Part shown: one piece after another, positions 12,486 through 25,300 of the stretch
Layout of the letters: each line of letters begins with the position of its first letter
Position numbering within the stretch: the stretch's first letter is position 1
DNA from: Hydractinia symbiolongicarpus
Lineage: Eukaryota; Cnidaria; Hydrozoa; Anthoathecata; Hydractiniidae
DNA length: 64,000 nucleotides
Direction: 5' to 3'
Assembly: GCF_029227915.1 (NCBI RefSeq)
Contig: NC_079887.1
Location: 16,177,650-16,241,649, forward strand
Made by a program: the position numbers and the translations under genes
Notes under the pieces: generated by a model
Seen by the model: the letters and a program-made list of their open reading frames with translations, nothing else
What the model was told of the DNA's origin: nothing
The model's database searches: none

Positions 12486-13182
12486 TAACCATGAAAAGGT
12501 TTATGGCTACTCCTAAAATTATCAATGTCAAAAGTATTGTCTGAGCTTACTAACAGCTAGTTGGTAAACATCATTGGGCATGTTAAAAATATACCTCAAT
12601 GGAAAATATCTTCACCATTTTAAGAACCCACAGTATTCATAAAAATTATGTGATGATTAGGTCAAATAGCAGAAATAAGTTTCTCAAAAGTCGGCAAAAG
12701 TAACAAATAAAACTATAATGTATTTCACATGTGCTTTTGTACACTCCCTCGTTGTTCTAGTATATGAACTATGTTCTGCAGAGGTTACAAACAGTTGTGT
12801 TTGGGGCTTAGTTGGGTACAGATGTACAACGTGATTTGAATGGCCACACTCTTAATAAGCATAAAATAAAGAACCTTACATATTATATAGTCAAATATTG
12901 TTTAGGAATAAAAATTTGCATTTAATGAAGTACGGTTATTTTGAATCAAAAAAGAGGCTGCTGACATTTTAAACAGGTTGGTTTTAAAACTTTAGTTGTC
13001 ACCAGGTTTTTAAGGAAATGACATGGATTAAATTTGTTATTTGTCTAAGAATAGGTTTCATGCTAATAAAAATCTCAGTTAGAATTTTAATACTATTTTC
13101 CATGTTTTACCATTTCTTATGCCAGAACCATGCTAAAAATAAATTCCATTGACTTATTATTCATTCCTTATTTTTAAGGACT
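12486..13182. other. Upstream region of the vault gene, nothing identified
   Basis: AT-rich. No CpG-rich promoter, clear TATA box or conserved element could be picked out. An acceptor-like TTTTTAAG just before the ATG at 13183 suggests a 5' untranslated exon further upstream, not located. Confidence 0.4.
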
Positions 13183-16100
13183 ATGGCAGACAAAAGACCA
13201 ACTAAGTCAAGCGACAGCTCCATTTTCAGAATACCACCCTACTATTACATCCATATCTTAGATCAAAACACTAATGTCACCAGAGTCGAAATTGGACCAA
13301 AGACATATATTCGCCAGGATAATGAAAAAGTTGTGTTTGGACCGCAACAGATGGTAACACTCCCTCCAAGACATTATTGTGTTATTGAGAATCCTGTTTT
13401 TACTGACGATGAAGGAAAAGTTGTATTTGATGAAAGCGGTCAAGCAAAGTTGAAACATGCAGATTTGGTTAGTCATTTAGTTTATTTTGTCTCTAGTTAA
13501 ACAAACATTTACCTGAACGCAAACGTTTGTTTTACGCTCTACAATTATCAAATTTAATAAAGAGCATGTTAAAAAACTATAACAGCCATTAAAGCTTTTA
13601 TACCATGGTATGATCTTGCAGTTAATACTTCTGTGTAAATTTACCATTTTCTCTATAAAATATATATTTTTTTTCTTAATATGTGTCATGTGTTTTTTAT
13701 TTTATTTATATTTTTTTCTAGGATATTCGCCTAGCCCAAGATCCATTCCCATTGTACCCAGGAGAAGTACTTAAGCAGTCAAAAACCGCGTTAACTGTAG
13801 TTCATGCCAACTCAGCTCTGCGATTGAGATCTATCCTTGACTTCACTCACAAGAGTGGGAAAAATATTATTGCTGGAGATGAATGGTTGTTTGAAGGGCC
13901 TGGAACATACATTCCATGTAAAGAAGTTGAAGTTGTTGAGAGTGTCCATGCAGTTATTATTAAACCCAATCAGGCCATTAAACTACGAGCCAGAAAAGAA
14001 ACAACGGTAACAATATAAAATTTGTTGACGTTAGTATTTATTTTTAGAATTCAGGGTTTAAAAAATTTAAAATCTTGTACACATTTTTTTGTGTACCTTG
14101 TAGATTGATTAGGCGGATAAGCGTCTTCCTTGTGTAATATGTATACTGAAAATATATATGGGTTGATGAAGGTAATGTCACCGAAACACGCGGTACGGTA
14201 GCAGGTCGTGATTGGTGGAAGTGAAGGCTTGTGCTGGTGGGCTTGGACCACCAACTGGGCTCGATCCTGTAGTGAGAGAAAAGGCAATTGCAAACTCGTC
14301 TCACTATCGGACCGATAGCTCGGTTGGCAGTGCACGTTGAGCAAAGTTTAGCTGCATGTTTACGAGAGTGTACCTAATTTTATTTTTGTTACTATAAAAA
14401 TTAACATTGCCTGAAATTATAAAAAAATTGTTTATTTTTCTTATATGTGGACATTTCCACCAAATTTAATCTTTTTTCCTTCCTCCAAATTAAACCTTAA
14501 TTTTACCCTATTTAATTTCCACCAAATTTTCTTCTTGTCAAAATTTCTTCCTTAAAGGTATATTTGTGGCACAGCGATATAATTTCTTTATTACAAACCA
14601 ATTACATTTCTTATTTCATATATACATTACTTACATGCAGGATCGAGAAGGAAAGGAAAGAGTTACAGGTGAAGAATGGATTGTAAAGAAGACTGGTGCT
14701 TATCTACCAGGAGCGTATGAGGAAGTTTGTGAAATTGTGGATGCCTATGTACTCACAGAAAAGGTGAGGTGTGATGTTTCAACAACAACATCGTTTTTTT
14801 CTTTCTGTTGTATATAATAAGCTCATGATTTTTTTTCAGAATGCATTGCATATGCGAGCGACTCGAACATTTACTGACATGAAGAAGAAATTACGAAAAA
14901 ATGGTGAAGAGTGGCTGATTACTTTCGATGACACTGAAACTCACATTCCAAATGTTTATGAAGAGGTATGCTTTCTCAAGACATTATGAATTTTGTCCAG
15001 ACATATATGAATTCTGTTTTTACAGATGATATATTTGAATTTGCACATGAAGGAATTTATTTAAATGTTTCCGATAAATCATAATTTTTAAAATATCGTC
15101 ATGATACGCTTTGTCTGTTCTTTGTTGATCAGCTCTATGTTGGAGCAGGGCGATTTTATGAGTATAAATTTTCTAGGTTGTAGTTGTTGTTAACATTACA
15201 ACATTGAGCAATCGAGAATACTGTGTCATATGTGATCCAATTGGTGAAGACGGAAAACCTCAACTAGGACAAAAAAAACTTGTCAAGGTAAATTTTTGAA
15301 AATATTTTTATCTTTTTATGGTCAACTATGACAATTGTATTAGTCTAAAACAGAGCTAAATTCAAGACGTTATTACTTTCTAGGGTGAAAAATCATTTTT
15401 CCTTCAACCAGGAGAGAAATTAGAAAAAGGTATTCAAAAAATATACGTCCTTGGCGAAGACGAGGGATTGATTTTAAAAGCTACCGAAGAATTCACAGAC
15501 GACAAAGACAAACGCGCTCCTGGAGATCGCTGGATGATCCGTGGTCCACGAGAATACGTGCCGCCCGTAGAAGTAGAAGTAAGCAACTTTCGCAAAGCAA
15601 TTCCACTGGATGCCAACGAAGGTGTTTATGTTCGAAATATAAAAACAGGTCAGGTGAGAGCTGTTATCGGATGCACATACATGTTGAATCAAGATGAGGA
15701 ACTGTGGCAAAAAGAGTTGCCACCTGTCGTGGAAGATTTGTTGGCACAAGGAAAAGATCCCGTTGCTGACCGCAGTGATCGAAAAACTGCTGAAAAACCT
15801 AAATCACGCGATAAACATAAAGTAGTCACCTTCCGCGTGCCACACAATGCTACTGTTCAAATCTACGACTACAAGGATAAAAAAGCAAGGTATGCACAAA
15901 TTGTTACCCGTCCAAATTTGTTATTTTGTGTTTGTTTATATACTAACGTTACAATTTTTTTTTCTTTCTAGAGTCATTTTTGGTCCGGATCTTGTCATGC
16001 TTGGCCCAGATGAGCAGTTCACTGTTCTCAGTATCTCTGGCGGCAAGCCTAAACGTCCTAATGTAATCAAAGCATTATGTTTATTACTTGGTCCTGACTT

Positions 16101-17887
16101 TTGCACTGATATAGTTGTCGTAGAAACTGCTGATCATGCGAGACTGTCATTACAGTTGTCTTATAACTGGTAAGAGGTCTAACTCTTCGTTGAAATCTGT
16201 ATGTAATAAGAATAAAGGGGTGAGAAAAAATAATCTTAATTATTGTGTTTTTATGCCATAGGCACTTCACATGTGACAAGGACGACGCCAGTGGCGCGAA
16301 ACTTTTCTCAGTACCAGACTTCATCGGAGATGCTTGCAAGGCGATCGCTTCGCGAATTCGAGGTGCTGTGGCCAGCGTAAAGTTTGACGATTTCCACAAG
16401 AATTCCGCAAAAATCATCCGCTCTTCCGTATTTGGGTTGGACGAGAAGGGAAAAGTTCGAGAAAAATTCACCTTTCCAGCAAATAATTTGAGCATAACTA
16501 GTGTCGATATCCAGTCTGTGGAGCCCGTCGATCAACGTACACGTGACGCTCTGCAGAAATCTGTCCAGCTTGCTATTGAAATCACAACAGCTTCGCAAGA
16601 AGCGTCTGCGAAGTAAGTGGTTTTCTTATTGAATATACTGCAGTGTTTGTGATCTCGACTTCAGGCATGCGCGCTAACAGCGTATGACATTTTTGGGATT
16701 TTTAGGTGTAATTGACAGCTAGGCATGTATTTTCTTGAATTTGTTATTTAGACATGAGGCAGATCGTCTTGAACAAGAAGCTCGAGGTCGCCTCGAGAGA
16801 CAGAAAATTCAGGATGAAGCAGAAGCAGAGAAGGCTCGCCGAGAGTTACTCCAACTGCAAGCTTTGAGCGCAGCTGTCGAATCAACTGGTCAAGCTAAGG
16901 CCGAGGCTCAGTCTCGTGCTGAAGCTGCACGAATTGAAGGCGAGGCTGCCGTACAACAAGCGCAATTGAAATCTGAAGCGACCAGCATTGAAGCTGTGAG
17001 TCATCAATTCCGTTCTGTCTTTGTTATTAATAATTTCACCCGCAAGTTGAATTGTTGTGTGGATCACACATCAACCCGGTCATAACCTATTTCCACAAAT
17101 ATTTTCTCTCCGTGACCTCTGTTCTTACTTTTACTCTTAATGATTTTTCCTAGGATTCTGAATTAAAACGTCTGACGGCTGCGCGTGATGCTGAAATGAA
17201 GTACATCAAAGAACAGAACGAGCTCGAGATTGTGAAGACCTCTGAGCTCGCTACCATCGAGTCGAACAAATTTAAACAGATGGTGGACGCTATTGGTTCG
17301 AATACAATACAATCAATTGCTACTGCCGGTCCTGATATGCAGGTAAGATCTTATCAACCTTCTCCCCATATCTCTGATGGAGTAAACAGCCATTACAAGT
17401 CGAACATTTTAAAGTAGTTGTCATCCAATTTCATATTGTGGTTTAATAATCCGGTGGTTCAGTGAACTGTGACCTTCCGTCAATTAATTTTGACGAATAT
17501 GACGTAAAAATAATGATAGTCTTTCTTGTTCTTGCAACTTTTTAACAACTTTATTCATTCTCTGCATAACAAAACTGTTATGTACTGTCATTTGAAGGTG
17601 ACGCTATCCTGTTGATGATTAAATTTACCTTATTTATATTAAATATATTAATCGGATTTTATTAGATCTGACTTGATCTATGAGATTTTACAAGAAGGGG
17701 GAGATAATTATTTTGACCTAATTTTATAATTTAGGTAAAGTTACTGAAATCGCTTGGACTTCAATCAACGTTAATCACGGATGGTTCATCTCCAATCAAC
17801 CTCTTCAACACAGCCCAAGGTTTGATTGGTGCTATTGAAGATCGGAAAAGTCGAAGAGACAGAGACAGCTTTACATCGGAAAGCTAA
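13183..17887 (+). CDS. MVP: Major vault protein, complete
   Basis: Structural protein of the vault, the large cytoplasmic ribonucleoprotein shell built from many copies of this one chain. Eleven coding exons join without frame breaks: 13183-13467, 13722-14006, 14641-14763, 14840-14965, 15177-15287, 15384-15889, 15972-16169, 16262-16612, 16752-16995, 17154-17342 and 17735-17887, encoding 856 residues. N-terminal vault repeats cover roughly residues 1-480, with repeat signatures [14 protein letters not shown] (~147-160), [14 protein letters not shown] and GEEWLITF. The shoulder domain follows, with [20 protein letters not shown] and [13 protein letters not shown]. Next is the long cap helix starting [20 protein letters not shown], rich in Ala, Glu, Arg and Gln. 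The end is the cap-ring segment [15 protein letters not shown]. The ATG opens with a short Ser-rich stretch followed directly by the conserved [11 protein letters not shown]. It is somewhat shorter than vertebrate forms because the C-terminal extension is short. No missing domain seen. Confidence 0.97.
14160..14346. repeat. Possible SINE-like insertion in vault intron 2
   Basis: A locally GC-richer block in an AT-rich intron. It contains TAGCTCGGTTGGCAGTGCACG, resembling a tRNA A box, and GGGCTCGATCC, resembling a B box, but the B-like word precedes the A-like word, so it is not a simple tRNA head. No second copy was found in the window. Confidence 0.3.
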
Positions 17888-17897
17888 TCGTTTTTAA

Positions 17898-18074
17898 AAT
17901 AAACGGTTTTTTTGTAATGTTTTTTTTCCTTTAAATTAATTTATGATTTTTTTTATTTCAATTTTTTCAAAATTCTGTTCTGTTGTACACAAGTCTATTT
18001 CATGTTGTTTTTTTTTTACTTTTTTGTATAGGCTGTGTGGTTTTCGTAAAATAATAAAAGTAAAATTAAATAAA
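17898..18074 (+). terminator. Vault gene 3' UTR with polyadenylation signals
   Basis: Three AATAAA hexamers follow the stop at 17887: 17898-17903, 18053-18058 and 18069-18074. The last two follow a T-rich stretch and are the likeliest processing signals. Confidence 0.6.
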
Positions 18075-18564
18075 CTTTTATGCGCTGGATTTTTGTAATT
18101 ATTTCCGATTTTCTTGATAATAAAACCCTGAAATAAATCTCATAACAAAGTTCCGTCCTTTTGTCTTCCTCATCGGTTGGTCGATCGTGGTCACTTTCAG
18201 GCAGTCATGTACAAGAATTCAGTTCAAATCTTGCTAATCTAAGTTTTACTAAGGATTTTAAAAATCCGTCACATTTGAAGGCAACGAATTTCAATGATAA
18301 ATTTTGTGCATTTTACGTCACTTAATACGGATCACTTAATACGGATGCAAGAATGATGCGCGGTTAAAAGCTGCGTAAAGAAACAATCAGCAAACTCAAG
18401 CTGAATATATATACTAAAATATACAGTTGTTATTTAATCTCGAATTTTATCCGTCAGGAAGACATTCGATATAAACGAGTATATTTAATTAGGCGATTAG
18501 ATTTATCTATTTTTTGATTTTCTTCCTCATATAAACAAGAGACCAAAGAGTCCTGGAAACGAGA

Positions 18565-18570
18565 TTTATT
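18565..18570 (-). terminator. Candidate polyadenylation signal of the glycogen debranching gene
   Basis: TTTATT on the plus strand reads AATAAA on the minus strand, about 0.8 kb after the AGL stop codon at 19354. If used, the two convergent transcripts end about 0.5 kb apart. The 18571-19353 interval then is AGL 3' UTR, with no coding signal seen. Confidence 0.45.
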
Positions 18571-19353
18571 TTTAATTGTGCACAGCAATATCCACATACA
18601 TGTAAAACATAAATTTTTGGTTTGACGTAATATCTAATCAGTGCATTGACTAAAAAATTATGTATAAAAAGTAAAAACAAATACAAAAAAAGGTAAATAT
18701 ATTTTTAGCAAACAAAAAAAAGTCTTTCAAGAAAAAGAGAGCAAAGAGGATTATCAAATTTTAGGAGGTGGGGGCTTGTGGCGCGCTTTTAAATCGAAAA
18801 TAAGGAAATTATAAAATATTTGGGAGGGAAAACAACAAACAAACGACAGATATGACAACTTCTTCCTTCGCAACTATTTTGGTGTTGAAATTGCAAACTG
18901 ATTTAGTTTGAGGCAACGAATTTGTTTGACCTCTCCATGAAGTTATACACCTGTGACAATTTAAATCACAAACACTACACAATGAGACTACACAATAACA
19001 GTCGAAATACAATTCATAAACAAGAATTAATCACCCCTTTCACAATACTACATTTACATGGCTAAAGTTATTTCGAGCTTGAAAACCACACTAGTGTAAG
19101 AATATCTATGAATAATTATTTTAAGTTATTTTAAAATCAACATTCGCCATTTTAATTTCTGTCAATCAAAACATTTGCTACTTCAAGCAGCTCGTGCTCT
19201 GTTTAGCAGAAGTGTATGATAGCAATTCATTGACGTAAAATTCCACGTATTAAAAAATTACTTTTAGTTTTCATACACTTTGCTTAAGAACACTACACAC
19301 TACGATTAAAACAATGTCACGTCACAGTCGAACACAACTTCGTCACTCCAACG

Positions 19354-22300
19354 TCAATGTTTCACATCATACAACACCTCCAACAAGCACGCCATCGACC
19401 ACGCCTGTGTAGGACAACTGTGGCCGCAATAAGCACCATTCTGATTGGTCAGTTCAGGTAACCCTTTCCATGCTGACGTCGACAGTTCTCTTTTATGTCG
19501 CGACAACATTTGATATATTTGCTTGCTCGTTTCCTCGACGTCTTCTCCAGATTTTTTTGCGAAAAGAAGTTTGGCTCGAAGAAAGGGTCCCAGCACCCAA
19601 GTCCATTCCTATAAAAAGATTTGGTCATTTATTAGTCAGAACTTTTTCAATAAATTATGGGCTAGGTTTTTATATCAAAACCTTATAGCCTTTCGTACAA
19701 ACAATTACTTAAAACAGTGAAACCGGGTTGAAAAGAAAATCAAAACATTTTCACGATTTTACTTTTGGCTGTACCTGGGTATCCCTAGGTACAACCATGG
19801 TGAATAAAAAAGTTAAGACAACATCATAATGTAGATTACTCGTTAGCCTGTGAAACATTCACTTCACGAGACTACTGGTTCCCAAATTTTCGCCCGGATA
19901 CATATCATAGGTATTTCATGCATTTTCGTCCGCAATACGGCTGTTATTACAGAGATCAACAACAACAACAAAAAAACACAAACACAACACAAAATTGATA
20001 GGTGCATTTAAGTAAATTATATTCATGTTTTAGATTTTTATGTTTGATCTCTACGGAAATGGTGAAAATACTCTAGATTTTCAAGGCTGCCTAGTTTAAT
20101 TTTTTTCAAGGTCTATCAAGCACGCTGGCTAATTACATAAGTATAAACAGCAAAGTAGTGACACACAGTTGTTGCCGGTAGGTTAAAGTTTACAATTCTA
20201 AAATTGCAAAAAAACATCGAGTGAACAAACAGAAAGTGAAAGGGATGCATTTAAATAGCAATAAAAACGAAGAGAAATCACTTACTGGTCCTTGATGATA
20301 GTTGAATCCTAACGCTTTATTGAACTGCTTCATATCCAAATCGTTCTCGTAAAAACCATCATAATTCCAGTCACTAGAAGTAACAAGAACATACACAAAT
20401 ATAGCTTGTTAAATCACCACTAATTGCAGAATGAAAACCCGCGCAATATCCCTGATTATTAACAACCGACAAATTTTTGAAAAACCCTCACATTGTGACG
20501 CAAGGCAAACGAGTCGAGTTCTTACTGGCTTACAAAAATGCAAAACCATGTTGGATTGCTGTAGCAGCATCAGGAAAGTTAGCAAACAATAGGTATAGGT
20601 ATGAGGTCATAGTAAAGCCACCTGGCATGATGATGATACATGATCTATGCAGTCATGTTGGGGTAGTACAAAAGATTGGTCCCAAAAACATGTTCATGTA
20701 TATGTTATATTCCATATTTGTTAAAACTTGTTGTGGTCCAATGATCTGCAAGCACCGTAATATTAGCATCGCTGTTTTATTTTGAACAGTATTGTATTTC
20801 TAGCTTTGGACTGTATTCAGGAACTCCAGTTCAGGTTAGTTATTAGTTTACTGACTGTGTTTTTTTTTATTATATTATGATTTTTTCAAGCCGTGATATT
20901 TTTTAGCAATCTATAAGGCAGGTCTGTTTCCTTAATTTAAACTTTCTCACAGAGAGGAAAGAGGAAGAGGAATTGGGTATGGGAGTGGGAATGGGAGTGG
21001 GAAGGGGAGGAGTGAAAGGTGGAGGGAGAGAGCTGTGAAAGATAAAGGAACGATTATCGAACATATAAATTCAGTTCTGTTTTTTTAACTTACTCCGGAT
21101 CGAGCGTAGCTAATCCCATGGGCGCAAGTAAATGAGTTTCAATCTGTTGTAAAGCCGCACACGCGTGCTTTACGTTGAATAATTCAGGAGCCTAAAAATA
21201 TATGCAATTGTTCGGACTAACACGCCAGAGACATAATTCCGGTGACGTATACACTAATTGACGGTACAAAACACGCAGCAGGAGACCGATTAAGACATTA
21301 TTTGATAGTATACCGTGCGCGACTAAAAATTAAATCTCACATCATTCATAAAGTAAGGAAAAAAGGTACTGACTATGGGAATGACTAAATGACCACTGTA
21401 TAAATTTTACTATCAATAGGCAATACTATGAATAGGTAAATACGAAATATGTAACTGAATAGATTTTCTTACAACGGCCCACATCAATATTTAACTCTCC
21501 TTACGACAACAGATACCTGTATATATACAGTCAAGACAGTACTTTCGACCGTAGTTACATAATTACAAAAATGAATGCTATGCTTTGCACTGCTACGAAG
21601 TTAATCAGGAAATAAGGTACCGAGTACTTTAGGTAAATATAAACATGCAAATGAAAATCCACACTAAAACCTACCACACACATCGCAATCGGCACGTTTG
21701 GTCTCAACTGGTAATCTGTAAATCCATTCGTTGATTTATAACTATCTTTATATATGTTTCTTTTGTGGACCAAATTTTTGTCGACGTCAGCAGAGTCTCC
21801 TTCACCAACAAAAAACTTATTCTCGAAGTTCTCATAAATCTTTTTGTCCCATTCTTTATATGTCCACGTCATCAACTCACCTTGATGTGTTAAGCACATT
21901 AATTAGGCATAGTTTACACTAGGGTTGTTATGCTAATAACCTACCCTAATTAGGGTTGCTCTTGGAGGAGGTGTGTTGGAAAACCAGAAGCTCAATTCTA
22001 ATGGAACTATTTATGCGTGTCGATACATTCCCTAAGTAGGCGTTCAAACATTTAAACTTTCATGAGGATGAAATGTAAAAATATAAAGTTAAGAAAAAAC
22101 AGGAATGTAATATTCATATTTTATAAAGTACAAAAAGGTTTCGTCCTTAACAGTGAAAATATCCATATTTTTAAAAGTACGGTGGAAGTTTAGTCAAGAG
22201 CGTGTAAAAGTAAATTATTTTGGATTTTGAATATAGGTGTTGGATCATGGGTGACCGTTACATCACGGATGATCATTGTGTTGTGTACATACAACAAAGA

Positions 22301-25300
22301 AGAGCTTATCACACCTGAATGACTTTTTCTTGTGACTTCTTTATACTTATAAAACCCTTTGTCGTGCATTGCAATCAACCATCTTAGAGTGGACTTGCAT
22401 AAGCCTACCAACTCGACGGCACTTCCATCTCTAAAAGTAATAAAGTCAATTCACTAAAGAGAAAGCCATTATTTGACTGAATTTTTTCGCTATAGCCCAA
22501 AACCTCACTTTTTTGTTATCGCTTGCGCACTTTAACAAAATTAGAAATTTTGTCCAATTGCAGATGCGCTTCCAAAAAAACGCGTGAGCTTTTTGCGTCA
22601 TAGCGGATAATGCAGTAAAATGAAAACTCATGGACAAGTAAGTAATGCCTTTTCTTTTCAAGCCACACAATCATTAAGATTTGGTGTGAAGAATAACTAC
22701 AAAGAAAAAAGATTGAAGTGAAGAACAAATACAAACGAGAGCAACCTGGGAGTTGCAGGATGACCTTTGTTTTCAGCCAAAACAGAACTTCCCATCTTAT
22801 CCATCCACGTTCCACAGTTTTCTTTACTCCCACCGTAAACAAAACCTGTTTGTAGATCGACTCCAGCGGACTGTACAAAACCATCGCTACTCATGTCGCG
22901 ATCGAGCGATTCGCCAGCATTACGCTCGCGAAAAGCGAAACCTTGAAAATGGCGCTCTAAAATTTCTTGTACGATATCTTGCAATGGAACTTCCTAAAAA
23001 TTTGAAAAAATATCGTTGTAAAATAAAACGTTTTCCAAAAGCGTTTTTACTTCAATTGGTTAAAACGACAGAAATCTAACTAAAAATAAAAGCAAGCAAT
23101 GAACCAGTAGGAAAAATGGCTATTTTGGAAACTAGTATAGCGTATACGGCTAGTCTGATAGATAATAACACAATAATACAAGTGGAATTTACCGAAGCAC
23201 GATCTTTCTTAACTGTTTAAGATGGCGTGTAAAGAAGTAAAAATAATAATCATTGCTCTTTGTAAAGAAAAACACATTCTTAAAAACACCATACAACAAC
23301 CACGCGAATATATATTCTTAAAAAACGTTATATACGTTCTACTAGTTTAAACATTCCTCTTAAAGATCAAACTCCTCTCTTAAAGATTAGACACATATTT
23401 TACCTGTGCTATTCCCACTTGCGCTTCAGCATCATCCGTGGGATACATTCGAACAACATGAGCATTCAAAATCATATGCCCGTCCTTCTTCATGGTTGAA
23501 TAATCTTGAACAGCTTGCAACCAAAACCAAGTGGCGTCACGGGCGTTATATCGGGCGTTAATCCCTTCAGCTAATAAGTTGGGAATAAGACCATGTCTCA
23601 TGCAGCCACCAAACGATAAAATTAGGTTTCTAAAACAATTATTAATATTTTATTTGTTACAATTATTTACTCAGGATGGTCTCTTCAATTCCTAGTAGCA
23701 CTGCTATCAACAAAGATCCTCCAAAGGGGGTCTTAGCGCATTCAAACCTCCCATTTAAACTACAAACTACGTGCAAGTAAAGCAATCGTCCCACCTAACA
23801 ACCGCCTAAGACATAAATCCTATCCTGAATTGCATGTTTACGCAACCATGATGGCAGCTAATTTCATAGTCACAAAGCAAAATTAAAATTGGTTCTGAGG
23901 TCCAATATGTTGTGAAGTATTCATTCCCGAATAAACGCATTTAAGTTCTTACAATATTTTTGTAACCAACCAAACCCGGAGGGCGAGGATATTCCCGTTC
24001 ATATTAAAGCTGTCAAAAAGTCACTTGGCACAAAGAAAGGTAAAAAATCACAATCTTGCTTGCATATTGTTGACGAATGGTCTGTCAAAACAACAAGAAA
24101 TCAAATGAAATTTACAAAAAACATTTATAAAAACATCTTACCTCGCTTCATTAAATCTTCCCGTCACAAGTAACAACCCCCGCAAAGCTATAAAAGTATC
24201 ACGACCCCAACACCTCATGAATCCGGTTGAAAAATGTGGCAAGCCAGCTGCCATGGTCAGATACTGATCACTGGAGTTTGTAACTGATTTGGAAACTGCC
24301 GGAAGTTTGGATGAGTTTGTTACACCACACATTTGAACTGAACCAAGTGATAAAGATTTAACAAGACTGTCTCCATCTTGAATGAATCTGGGAAAAAAAT
24401 GATAAAGATGGTCAAAAAACAACAATGAGAAACAGCAACAACAAAAGCATAATGCATTTCTGCACAAAATTTCTTTATAGTACATATGTTTTTCCAAAAT
24501 ATTTTTGCTAGAACAATTAATGCTCAATAAATTTTCACAGTGTCTGCAGTTCTGTTCCAATCAATATATACATTGATTTGCATTATTTTTAATGAAAAAA
24601 GAATTAATAATTAAATTAAATTAAATAACAAAAGAGAGAATGCAATTCATAAGCATTGGCAAAATCTATGTTGCCAAAAACAATTTTTTAAAAAGAACAA
24701 AACAAACATAAAACATTACGCATGTATAAAATACACATGAAATGCACAAGCCAATATACTTACTTTGACATCAGATTGAAAACTTGTTCCAAACAACTTA
24801 CATGTACGCCTGTTAAAATCGCCTCAAAGTAACACGGAATGAGATAGCGAGGCAAATCTTTTAAATATTGAAACACTGAAGCTAACCATAAACCGAGTGG
24901 TTTTGTTGAATCATAATACATCAATCGGTTTGCAATATACCCTGTCATCCAGTCTCCAGCACGCAGATTGTCACATATGGGATGACCAAGGTCATTGTGT
25001 TGACGAACAGTTGATAAGATAGACATAAAACCTAGAGAGAAGAAAAACTATTTCGTAGTTATTTATCTTTATGCAAACTGCATATAAATAAACCAAATTG
25101 CCACGCCACACAGAAGAAAAGTCTATTAAGTTTATTTACTATCAACAAATTCTTACTAAAAAATTCTGAAACGCGTGAAGATTTGAGAAGAAAGTTGTTA
25201 AAAAAACTACAGGAGATTTAAGGAGCTGCGAGGAGGAATTGAGGAATTTTTCGGAGGCGTAGTAATAGCTCTATGATAGCAAAAACAAAGTCCTACCTTG

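Noticed and set aside
20477-20785. Plus-strand ORF of 102 codons in an AGL intron
   Set aside because: No recognisable motif, no splice or promoter context; kept only as a note because it begins [20 protein letters not shown].
22516-23079. Several overlapping ORFs on both strands
   Set aside because: Shadows and intron read-through of the AGL exon 22993-22746, which is in another frame with conserved glucosidase motifs.
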